Shown: positions 44,801 to 56,800 of the stretch, piece by piece | Layout of the letters: every line of letters starts with the position of its first letter | Position numbering within the stretch: position 1 is the first letter of the stretch | Assembly: GCA_951230915.1 (NCBI GenBank) | Contig: OX579638.1 | Location: 22,896,696-22,960,695, forward strand | Length of the DNA: 64,000 nt | Direction of reading: 5' to 3' | From: Antitrichia curtipendula | Lineage: Eukaryota > Streptophyta > Bryopsida > Hypnales > Leucodontaceae | Program-made: the position numbers and the translations under genes | The notes under the pieces: generated by a model | What the model saw: only the letters and a program-made list of their open reading frames with translations | Databases searched by the model: none | Told to the model about the DNA's origin: nothing

Positions 44801-47069
44801 CAACCTAGGCAGCTTAGAATTTAAAAATAAAATAAAAAAATATATTATAGAGAATAACAAGTCATAGAATCTACACATTTTTGTATAAAAAATTTTAAAG
44901 ATGAAATGTGACCCTTTGGGAAGAGTTGAAAATACTTCTTCTTAAAATCCAAACAACAGGATCTTGCAATTGGTGAAGTTTTTTATTCTAGAATTTTAGG
45001 AGGGTGTATTCTAAGAAGTTAATTAAACAATTATACGATTGGATTTGTAAGAAGATCTTGGAAGTTAAACAATGGTTTTGGTTTTGTCTCCAAAAATTAA
45101 AAACTAAGATCCAAAAGAACTTTACATGTTTTTGAATGCACTACCAACAAGACAAAGTCCTCCACAATTTTCATTTTGTTAATTGCAATACAATGATTGA
45201 AAACTCTAAGTGTAGATATCAATTATCCATTCCAATCCAAAATAATTCAATCAATTCAAATTTTAAAAATAGGTATTTATAGCATTCCATTATGAGATTT
45301 ATATAGTTAAGTTAAATAAATATCTTTTAGTATACTTACAAATTATAAAATGGCATGAAACAAAGCTTCTCATATGGAAGATGTTGATTGGGAGCCACTT
45401 CAATATTTTTAACAATGACTAAAATGAATTAAGTTTTAAAAAAAATTCCGAATTAAAAACATCCATAATTGGTTCAAATTAAAATCTTGAAGGATTAAAA
45501 AAGAGAGGTCAATATGCTTCATCTATCTTTTGGCTATACTGATTATCATAAACATCCCATTCGCATGGGTAGGTAATGTTAGAATTATGAGTTGGACCAT
45601 CACTCATTATTTTTCTAATTAAAAATCTTCTCCAAAAATAAATTATTCAAAGACACATCCTCTTTCTTTCTCACTGGATGAAATAACCAACATGACAATG
45701 TGATTGAAGTGTGTAATCCAATGGGGTGCAACATGATTCATGTGGATATGATATTTAGGATCTATTGATTTAGTGAAATAAGGACAAATCAACCCTCTTA
45801 ACTCCTAAATGCAAATCAAGCCTTTTCAAATCAAGCCTTTTTAAGTGTATTTTTCCTATGAAAAAGAACATGGACTTATAATTACATCTATTGAAGCAAA
45901 AAAAAAAATTCCAAAATCTAATCATGTTGATGTTTAAAGAGCTCTCTAATCCATGAATATTCCAATTTTGAGTATGAAATTGCATAGGAGTTGTAAAATT
46001 ATGACAAGAGAAATGTACTTATCCTATTTTCAGTATGTTGCTCTTTCCTACAATGTTTGAAAAATTTGCATACAAGAGTTTTGGGGGATTGGAGATGACA
46101 TGAACAACTAAAAATAGTATTAGCACATTAAAATACACTTTCAAAACCTTAAGCACAAATGAAGAGCTATCAATCTCATTACACAATCCACCTTGCAATT
46201 GTTGAAATGCAATTTTTTTTAATAAATAAAAAAAATACAAATAATTCCAAATCAACACTTGTACGTTTAAATTTTCAACGGTAACTATCATGAAAACACT
46301 TACTCTTTCCTTTGGGACCATTTTCAAAGCAAATGGACAAGTATAATTTCTTAGATCTCAAATTAAGTGAAATTGGCAAACTTTGCTCAAAGTCAAGAAA
46401 TGAAGTAAAATTGGCAAGCTCGACTCTTTATTAATGGTATGTATATGCGTTTGAAGACCTCTCAAAAATAAAATATTTAAATTTTTAGTGAAAAATGAAA
46501 GCTTCCAGTGGTTAGTGTTCAATATTGCCTCTAAATAATTTTAAAATGGTCAAAGGAATTTACTTGCCTCCTTCAAATGAGCTTGAAATTTGCTCAATTG
46601 ACTATATATAGTTGATTGGGCGTTAAAGGCATTTAGTTTGGTTTGGTACCATGCAAATGTTTTGTCGCTCTATTTGTTTTAGGATGGACATGGATGTAAA
46701 TAGATTCATCACTCCAAGAATATTTACTTCACTATCCCCAGTGAAAGGAAATTTTTGAAAAACCATGCACGCACTTTGTGAGTTTGGAAGATTTTGTTTT
46801 TCTATATAAAAATTGGAAGGTAATGTAAAAAAGATGACAAAATGATAGGTAAAAAATGAATTATTGGAAATAAATAGACTAGAATGAATTTATAAATGTT
46901 TAATTTAATAATTATCAATGAAAATTAATGCATACTTGAATAGTAACAATAAATACTTATATTCTATAAATTATCCAGAAATTAGTAAAAGACAATCTAA
47001 TTTTACTATTTAGTATAGGTTGCATAGGACCTCATTAACTTTCATGTATCCATCAATTACCAATTTTCC
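44801..47069. other. No gene; AT-rich DNA
   Basis: Open frames are short and low in complexity. The 102-codon minus-strand frame at 46019-46327 is hydrophobic and motif-free. Confidence 0.45.
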
Positions 47070-47073
47070 TTAA

Positions 47074-47645
47074 CCCCTAAAGCTCCAAGGGTGTTTTCTG
47101 CCAAAAACCACTCAAAATTACCACTTTTGTTGTATTCACTCAAGGAAACCAATTTTTTTTTATTGAATTCAACCATAGGATCTTGTACTTAACTTGTCTA
47201 AGATCATGTAGTAAAAATTTCATCAAATTTCACCGTACGGATTGGAAGATATTAGCATTCAAAGTTGAACAAATTTTTTTTTTCAAGAAGATGCTTAAAT
47301 TGCCTGAAAAACGAAGATTGTCCATAACTTTCTCATCCCTAATCCAAATAGAATGAATCAAAGCTTCACGTGTAGGTAAAAAAATAATATTCTAGGAAAA
47401 CAAATTCAAAAAGAATTATTTTGACTTTTTGTAATTTTTGGGCTGCCCACCAATCTCCATTTCTTGCTCATTGTGCCATAAGTTTTTCATCCGGCATCCG
47501 ATTGAAACAAAAATTATATATCCACAAAGCTCTTGCAAAGCTACACAACCTCAAAAAATCTCAAAAGAATTCACTTCAAATTGAGACAATAGGAACCTAC
47601 CCAAACCCAAATTGTCCCCTAAGGAGACAAGCGGAGCTTTAGGGG
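47074..47645. mobile_element. TTAA-family element, 572-bp copy
   Basis: The ends CCCCTAAAGCTCCAAGG and GGAGCTTTAGGGG are both flanked by a complete TTAA (47070-47073 and 47646-47649). It is a close relative of 35756-36343. It is the cleanest short copy in the window for defining the termini. Confidence 0.85.
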
Positions 47646-48002
47646 TTAAAAATTAATGTGAATGTCTAGAGCATTAGTCCCAAGCTGCAATTCTTATTAT
47701 CTCAAATTAATCCCTATGCATCCAACCACAGATGCTATTCAAACTGGCCAAGCCAATTAAATAATAAGAGATGGCCATCGAGACTACAAGAGGATTAGGG
47801 AGTACAACTTTGGGGAAAATTGTGGAAGTTATCATTGTATGATTTACAAGATTATAATGGTCAAACATAAGTCGAAGGGAAGCCAAATTTGGAATACTAG
47901 GGTGCTCAAAGATTAAATTAAATCTTGTAGCCATGTATCAAGAAGCGTACAAGACATTTCATTAATGGAAACATTCAATTGTGGACAATGCACAAATCTT
48001 AA

Positions 48003-49870
48003 CCCCTGAAGGACCAACATGCGTTTTTTGGCATTATAGAAATTTTAGGTAGGTACTTATGACTAGAGATTTGCATATTTTTGGCTCAAATTTTAACTCC
48101 TAAAGGTCAAAGACTATGTTTTTACAAAACCGCTCCAAAATTGCTATTTCTAATAAAAGTACCAAATTTTGGAATTTTTTTTTTTGAAAAAATGTAACCA
48201 TAGGATCTTGTATTGAACTAGTTTGAAAAGTTGTAGAAAAAAATTCAAAAATTTCTACAATGTGGATTGCAAGATAATAGCATTTAAATTGAGAAAAATC
48301 TTTTTTTTGTCCCTACAAAAATCTGGACAGCTGCACTTCACAAGGTCACAATTGTATGAAAAAATGTCCAAAATGGTGGTTACTCTTTGGATTCATTCTT
48401 CAAGGCAAGTTGGCTACATTCTTGAAAAAATTCAGATCATTTGAAATTGTAAGCCATATAGGAAAAAAATAGTAAGTAGAAAGAGGTAGAGAATGATTCA
48501 AAACACTACATTGTTAAGAATTTAAATATGGACTTGAAAAATGCCAGTCCCAACGTTTGTAATGTTGTAATAAACAATCTACATCCAATGTTTTTTATAA
48601 TTTTTTTAAAAACATTCAAAATTGAGTTAAATAAAGGACTTGAAAGTTTATCCTAGAGTAGAGATTTCATAAGTGCCCTCAAACTAAAACTCCTCATAAC
48701 TTTAATTTCATTAATCAAAATAGAATGATTCAACACTTTCCACGTACATATAAATCTAAAGAACCAGTTTCACATTTTTAATTTAAAAAAGAGTGATTTT
48801 TAAAGAAGTTTTTTCAGTTGCCTGAATTGCCCGTCGACCAATAAAAATGACATATCATGCAATAACTTTTTAACCACGTAGTCAAAAGTTATGGAAATTG
48901 TTGGGCCTTAAAGCTACTCCTCGGGTACATCTTTTGTGAAAATTTAAAGGAAAATAAATAAAAACTTCGGTTGTAATGAGTTGACCAAAATCGCTATGTT
49001 GTCAAAAAAAAGGATGTTTGGTCCTTTAGAGGTTAAGAGAAGTTTTGCATGAAGAATATATTTCATATGCACTAAATTTCATGACATTCGAAAATACGAG
49101 TCAAAAGTTATGGCCTAATATGCTACCTTTTATCTTGGTCGAGCAGTTTCAGGCAAATGAGAAAAAATCACTTCTTTTAGAAACAAAAATTTAAAATTGC
49201 TTTTCTAGAATTATATATATATATGTGGAAAGCTTTGAATCATTCCATTTTGACCAATGAATCAAAAGTTATGAGGAATTTGAGTTTGCAAGTAGTTATA
49301 GATTCTCTACTCTAAAATAAACTTTGAAGTATTTTATCTTATTCAATTTTCAATATTTTTGGAAAAAAATAAAACCATAGGATGTAAATTGTTTATCACA
49401 ACTCAGGATTGGCATTTTTAAACTCTATAACAAAATTCTTAACAATTTTGTATTTTGAATCTTCTCTACTTCTTTCTACTTATTATTATTTTCCTATATG
49501 TTGTGCAATTCTAAATAATATAAAAAATTTTAAGCACATACTCAACTTGTCTAGGAAAAATAATCCAAAGAAGCATCACCATTTTGGACATTTTTTGTAT
49601 TGAAAAGTGAACTTGTGGAGTGCAACTGCCCTGTTTTTCGCTGGGACAAAAAAATGATTTCAGTGAATTTAAATGCTAATATTTTGCAATCCACATGGTG
49701 AAAACTTCTGAAATTTTTACCACATTTTCTACATGTTCTACAAGTCATTGTATTACAAGATTCTACGATTACATGTTTCAAAAAAATATTTTTTATCAAA
49801 ATTTGGTACTTGTACTAAAAATGGCAGTTCCTGAGCGTTTTCGGTGAAGACAGTCATGGAACTTCAGGGG
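48003..49870. mobile_element. TTAA-family element Y, split by nested copy X
   Basis: The A-type left end, TTAA-CCCCTGAAGGACCAACATG, starts at 48003 and the B-type right end, AACTTCAGGGG-TTAA, ends at 49870. Between 48097 and 49032 lies another copy (X) flanked by TTAA. Without X, Y would be about 930 bp, the same size as X. Both arms of Y match X in reverse, which makes the locus a long inverted repeat. Confidence 0.8.
48097..49032. mobile_element. TTAA-family element X (936 bp), nested in Y in opposite orientation
   Basis: It is flanked by TTAA at 48093-48096 and 49033-49036. The left end is B type (CTCCTAAAGGTCAAAGAC) and the right end A type (read inward CCTCTAAAGGACCAAACATC). Its interior contains ACCATAGGATCTTGTA and GGACAGCTGCACTTCAC, also present near the right end of 21560-25128 and in the right part of Y. 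No coding sequence. Confidence 0.8.
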
Positions 49871-49874
49871 TTAA

Positions 49875-50062
49875 ACGATACATACATTCCTTGTAAACAT
49901 TCCCCAATCTAGCTTGGGTTTTAGGCCAGAGAAGACAATAGTTGATGAAGTCAGACCCTACAAGCCCGAAACCCCAAATTCATGGCTCAAAACTGCATAA
50001 GGTAACTACACCTAAAATTGCACAAATTGCACAAATAAACTCTGCGACAAGACCAATACGCT
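49875..50062. other. No gene recognised
   Basis: Short stretch between the TTAA nest and a region with higher GC content. Confidence 0.3.
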
Positions 50063-51820
50063 TTAGAAAATGAACAATCTTTGCAATGGAAGTGGTTCCA
50101 TACTTCCATGGAAGTGGGCACATTGTGAATTAGTTACAAATGCAAGCTTGTCAGCCATGGAGCTTGCTTTCATCTGCTGTGGAGCTGCATTCCATTTGAT
50201 AATGTGATTCATACATACCACTAATTCCCAAAGCAGTGCAAGCCAATGCTGCATGAGACAATAATATTTCAGTCAGACTGACCACTGTGGTTGGAATAAC
50301 GGTACATCATTTCCAGTCCGGATTTTTTCCTCGGCCCAGACCAAGAGGACCTTCACAGGAATGACATAATAATGCAACTCAAAAAAAGGACAACGCCCAT
50401 AAATACATTAGAATCGTAGAATATAGCACCATGGATTGAACCTGTTGCCATAGAGGAGGCAGTGGCTCACCACCTGAAAATGATGCACTTCATGTACCCA
50501 CCACTATTGAGAGACCAGATCAGGAATATCCTTGGACTCAGCCTTCTAGAGCGGGAGACAAAACAGACTCTGCAATAGACTCTAAAACCAGAAAAAGATG
50601 ATGCTCTTGCAACAAAGTGAACCTGATCCCATGACAACACATATTTGAGAAAAACTAACTCAAGACTACACGTCAAAGAAAGGCGGACAAACTTTCACCA
50701 CGAGACCATAAAGGCCATCATACACAACAAAATCGTCACCACCCGGAGGTGTACTACGATCCGAAAGATGGTATTTTGATGGGATGTAATCATCGGCTTT
50801 CCAAACCCTAAATTTTAGAAACCCTAGTATGGATCCGAACCACAGCATGGTTTAATGAAATGTCCACACATGGTAACGGATTAGTGATCATCGTTTCCCG
50901 AATAAATAAAGATATGATGACACAGAAAAAACAGAGATCAGAACCACAGCCATGGTTTGATGGTTCGTCCACACGTAATCTTTCAGAGTGGTAACGGATA
51001 TAATTGTTCATCATCTCTCTGTAATTCTCAGGTGCGCGAATGATATAAATGAACATGAGTTCTGAAGGTAGCATGGTCTGTCCCAAAGAGTAATTGCAGC
51101 GACGCTGCTCTCCAGGGCAATGGAATATGCAACTCCGCCCTTTCACGCAACAAGCTCTACATCAAGAGTGAATAAGAGTATAGTCGGATATGAAAAAGCA
51201 TTGATCTTGGACGTTACCAATGGACTCTACAACCACAAGTGCATCGAATAGATGCGGATAGTTGCTCCGAACTGGTAGAGCAGCACCCCGCCAAGAGTGC
51301 GGCCCCCGTCGACTAACACAATGAACAAAATGAAGCCTCGTCTGAAAGTAATACGTTCAGCATCACTCAGTTGAGCGAACCGTGTATCGTCTTCGTCAAT
51401 GACTTCCAAGGTACAAGAGAAAAGCCAACCGAAAAACTCCGAAACAAACTACGACCGTTTCCTGCTTCAACTACATTTGCAAATATCACATGAAGGACTT
51501 GCCAGTTTCACTGAAACCCTATACACTGTGCGAAGCGCAATGTGCTTTGCAACAGTGAAACTAACGGCAGGCTCAGACACAGATACAAACTTGAGAATGA
51601 CTAGGAGGAGAGGGGAAGAGGACAATAAGTAGGGCAAGAGCGTGCTGGGTACGTCCAGCCCTAATTTTTTAGGGTTCCCAGTACTTGTGACAAACCCTAC
51701 CTCTTTAATGTCACCTTCTTTAATATCACATCCTCTGATACAGAAAAAGAGGACGCAGATTTTATGACATGGACTCTTGGGTCCAATACGTGGTAACATG
51801 TACGGAGTATCTAGCAACTG
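50063..51820 (-). other. Possible minus-strand gene or gene relic, unidentified
   Basis: GC content rises here and several minus-strand frames have protein-like composition: 51409 to 51227 (VIDEDDTRFAQLSDAERI... then hydrophobic GFILFIVLVDGGRTLGGVLL), 50848 to 50666 (FRVWKADDYIPSKYHLSD...) and 50254 to 50063. Some edges look like splice sites (for example the CAG before about 50255). An AAACCC-type leader-like stretch near 51640-51700 would suit a 5' end. I could not join these frames into one gene nor recognise a family. It may be an expressed gene with small exons, a non-coding RNA or a decayed copy. Confidence 0.25.
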
Positions 51821-53702
51821 GCATGTAGCAATAAATACATGAGGAAGTAGAAAGTATGTTTAGGGTAGTTGCGAGAACTATTTAAATTATTTTCTATCCT
51901 TGCTTTCCATGAGTGGTGGTTTTTGAGGTACATGTTTTGCGTTATATCTTTAATGAATCAATGATTTTAAATAATCCTATATGGTATAATCATACCAAAA
52001 AGGAAATATAAAATCAAGAGGTAAAGATTCCAAACTTAGTTGAATTGTTTGCACAGACTGGGGACAAATCTTCCCTTCATCTAATTTGTGGCACATGTCA
52101 TAGCGAATGGGTTTAGGGTTATATTTTATATTCTTGAAGGTTATAATTTACGTCCATGTAATTACATTCTTCAAGCAATGAAATGTTAGAAGGGAATCAT
52201 GAAGGTATATAACCCCCATATAGATGGTATAATGGGGTCATTTTGTTCCTTACCCAATCTTCAACAATTATATTTTCACCCTTTCATATACTATCTTCTC
52301 GTAAATATTCATCTCCACATGAATTATAATTAGACTTTTGTAAACCCTTTGAGGCTAAATTTATATATATCACCTTTTTTCTACCCTTGATATCGGTATA
52401 AATGTATTCTAAATGACCAGTTCCATCAATATATATTGTCAAACATCAATTGGGAGTTTAATTTAGCCTCTTAAAATATATTTGAGCTTCAATATTATAT
52501 TTTTACTACAAAGGACTACGCATTATTTATTAGTATTATAAAGCTTCTACTAATTTTGTAAATGATTGTCATTGTTACAATTTTTACAGCAAAAAGTGAA
52601 ATAAATTAATAAATATAACAATTAATTTGACATTTCTTTATGAAGAATACTATAAAAGTTTCTCAACCTTTTATTTTATTTTTACACCCAAGCCTCTTCC
52701 TCCCCCAAAGAGCAACTCCACCACATCAATGTAGAAAGGAATGTGAAAACCATTTCACAAAATGACATCGTGGGCAAGTTGCCATTCCATCTCCCCTTCT
52801 TCAGGACTACCGCAGTGCAATTCACGCAACACTCTTTGGCAACGCCTTATTCAACTCATTTTACATCATCAATGATGTCATGAAAGGGAATGATTCTTCC
52901 ATTGTCAAAAGGTTGAGTCATTGCATGAGCTCTTACCTCATTGCTGAAGAAAACCGGAAAGCCTTTTGCGTTGCATATTCCGTCTACATTGGAGTTGCTC
53001 TAAATGATTTGCAAGTCCAGTTACCAATAACAAGCCAAATTTAGCCTTTTTAATAATTGAACAATAACTGAACGTTATATTTTTATTCAATTTTCGAATG
53101 TGAATTTTCTTAAAACTATCAATGCTGATTTATTTAGAATTTCCTGTGGAAAAATTTAAAAAAAGTTGTGATTTTAGAAAGTTGAATGCAAATATGTATA
53201 TTATCAGTATATCAATTACATTAGAATAATCTAGAACCTATTTCAAACATGAAGGTAGAATATATAATTTTTTTTTAATATAAATTGAAAAATCATGTAA
53301 GGAAAAGATATGGAAAATTTTCTTTAAAAATGACGGTATTTTCATACCCCATTTTTCCACTCTCGAATTTCCAAAAAAAACAGACACATACTGTATCGAT
53401 CAGACTTGTGATAGAAATCGTGTACATGACCACGGTCCAAGCGGATTCAAAGACTTCTGATCACGGCTTGCCAGAGTTTGCATTTCCACAGTCATTCTGC
53501 GCAAGTCCGTGATCTCTGAAGTTTCCAATCCAACCCCGTGCAACAATTCTCAGCCCCAAAACCTAAGTTCACTTCTAGAAGACCTTTTCAAATTTCTTCC
53601 CCAGCATCTCATCTCAAATGGTCTGCTAGCCATAGAACAGGATTGTTTTTAATATGAGCCCCTAGTAAGGCTTTCCAATGGCACCCAACATCTCATCTCA
53701 AA
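51821..53702. other. No gene recognised
   Basis: Mostly AT-rich. A less AT-rich patch at 52690-53000 has broken frames on both strands and may be a relic. The part 53440-53700 is the distal 3' flank of the dioxygenase gene. Confidence 0.4.
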
Positions 53703-53726
53703 GTACTGTACTGTACTGTACTAGCT
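53703..53726. repeat. GTACT microsatellite
   Basis: Four to five GTACT units lie downstream of the dioxygenase stop codon. Confidence 0.8.
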
Positions 53727-53893
53727 AGCCCTTAGTAGCTAGAGCTAATTCCAACCATTCCCAGAACACACACAAACCGCTTGAACGGCTTAATTACTCG
53801 AACTGAACTCCCGTAAGCATTCTTTACAACCAATTTTACAGACTGGAAGCTGCTGCTACATGAAGTTTGGCAGTAGTGCCATCAGGAGGCTAG

Positions 53894-56800
53894 CTAGCTC
53901 GCAGGTGAACCAGCGCCCCATCGCAAGTAGATTGGGAGGGCGTGAGCATGCTCGCGGGGTTGATCCCAGACGGAGAACGCCGAAGAGGCAGTCATCCAGT
54001 CGCCGACCAACTCCGGGTGGTGTCGACGCAGCACATCCTTGAGACCCTCGGTGGTGTTCACCCACTTCAGCCCCTCCTTCGAGTAATACGTCTCGTTGAA
54101 ATGGCTGGTGAAGAGAGGATCAGCCTCCAAGCGCCTGCACATTCACAGATTTTCAATGGGATTAGATGAGGGTAAAGCAATATTCTGCTCTGAATTAGAC
54201 GGAGTCGGATTGGGTTTCAGTGAACTTGTGGAATTTCAACTTCATGGATCCCCACTCTCGTCCATTTCATTCCCACACATGTATGCTCCTTGACGTCTTC
54301 AATCTGATGGACTCTGGTTTTATAAGGTAAGCCATCTCAGGTGTGGCTTATTATCGGTACATAGTGGCACAAGTAACTGGTGGTTTACCCTCATTGATTG
54401 AGGATGCAACGTCAATTCCGTTACTTGGCGTTATTCCATGCGCCATTTTGATGAGCTTGTTGTGCCAATAGATAGGAGGGATGATCAGTACCTGGTCGCC
54501 ATGACAAGAAAGATGACAAAAGCAGTCTCGCTGATGGCAAAGCCGGGGATTTTCTTCTCCAGTAGCAAGCCCACCAGTAAGTCAAGGCGCTCCACACTGT
54601 TGCCGTAGATTTCATTCAGAAGGGCCAGCGTTTCCTTATCGTCTGTCAAATCCTCCCACTTCCTAATCGGGGGCAATAGCAAACTCCTCCGGAACTGGTT
54701 GTAGCGAGCCACGGAGCGCTCTCGGTCTCGATAAACTGCAAGAGCAGCAAACCTCATATTAGTTCAATTGGTGCATTTCAGAGGGATTCCGAACCCTTAC
54801 TAAAGCCAAGATGGTCATGATTGTTAAAATGACAAATTAAAGAACTCCAAAATAGTGACGAGGTAAGCGCCTGGCTATAGTTCAAAAGCATATGGAGGAC
54901 ATTGATTTAAGATTTAGCTGGTCGATTCGAGGTTTTAGAAGGGCAACTCAAAGCAACTCCAGTTTCAGTTGGGCACTAAGTTCGTGAAAGTCTACCAATG
55001 TATCGAGTGCGACCATAACAACACAAACAACATCAATCCAGACAACAATATAGACATATGCATATGTTTACACTCTGACCTCTTTAATCTGACCTTCCCT
55101 GCAGTGACATTGTGTACTATCCTTCACCCTTGCTACACTAGCATTGACTGTAGCACACTTGTCTCACCACACTACCATTGGATGAATAACACTTGTCTCA
55201 CTACTGACTTGTAATTTGACAGTCTCCAAGCAGTCACGTAAAGGGGCCAGAGCGCATGTGTATGTAACCATAAACTATAAACTATGTAACCGAAAAACTG
55301 TGAAACTAGAACACTAGGAAAGGGAATGTCTTACTGTCAAGGGCGGCCATGTCCACAGGCATCGTGGTCCGATCCTCGCCGTCTTCGTCCTGAGGCGTCA
55401 AACTTCGCATCCAAGTGGGGTAATTGAAGAGCGTGAGCTGTCCTGCCGATTGGTGCCCGAATGAGGTGAGCAGCGTCTTCAACCCCAATTGCAACGCCTT
55501 GTCATTCCCCTTGCTTCCCAGCAATTCCGGCATGGGAATCTCTTCCACCGTCTTCGGTTGGTGCAGTGGCCTCCCCTCGGTCGACTTGATGTTCCGGATG
55601 TCGATCTTGTCAGGCAGCAACGGATGTAATCGGTATACGGAGGTGAACTCCTCCGTGAGCGAGTACGGCACGCCATGATCCACCGGTTTTTTCATGCCCA
55701 CTAAACCACTGAGGAGTGAGATGGGCGTGGAGCCGAATGTGTCTTTGAACCGTTTTCCCAGCAACCCATACCTACAGGAATGATACGATCTCAGTCCGTA
55801 GCAAAATGGTCCGTAACTAGATAAGCCAAACCCTAATTAATCTAATCTCACCAGTAGAGATTGACAATATCTCAACACACACTGCACGCTTGGATACATG
55901 GCAATTGAAAGAAATTGTATGATATACTAGATTTTAGCTCGACTCGAGCTAAATATGATACGACGCTTTTTATAATTATAAGGTTTAGGGATTTTTAAAT
56001 CAGTTGCTTAAACTCTTGGAATCTCTTGTTTCCAGTGCTATATGATTGAAATCCAGCAGCTCCAGAGGTGTACTAGAAAACTTAGCCACATAAGCCAAAC
56101 CCTAATCTAATCGCACCAGTAGAGGATCCAGTAGCTCCAGAAGTGTACTGGAAAACGCAGCCTTGTGAAGATTGGTAGGGTTGCCATTAGAAACTGCTTT
56201 CAAAGACATTACAATGAATTGGCGGAATTTATTGCGAGTAAATTTTGTGGGATGGATGTTTTCTAGTGTGAGTTTGAATGAGGTCCACCGATTTGCAGCG
56301 CTATTGTTAGAGCAATTATCAAGAGAGATGAATACCAGTTGGCTCGCATTCCAGCGAGCAGGACATTATTCTTGAGAAGCTGCGTCGTCCAGTCAATGGT
56401 ATGAATTTTGGCCAACACCGCCGCCGTCACCAGCCTTGCACGTTGAAAGAGCTCCTCGTCGCTGAAGCTGGGATGCGCTTTCTGCAAAAGAAAGTGGTCA
56501 CCTAGGATTAGCTCACCCTTGCGGAATGGACGCAGAAAGAGAATCAGGATGAAATCGTGGGTGAACATTCACAACTTTGAAGATCCCAAGTAATTATTGT
56601 TCTTTATAAGGTGATTAACAAGAGGATCACTCAATGCTCGCTCAAGCGAGGTAAAGCCAACAACAATCAGTTCAATACAGAGTCATTACTCAAGTGGAGA
56701 GATGAGAAACAAGTATAGCATTGAAAACTTCAGTGTCTCACCCCAAACTCGACTAAAGTTCATGTAGACATCCCCATGTAGCATTTCAACCCTTCATAAT

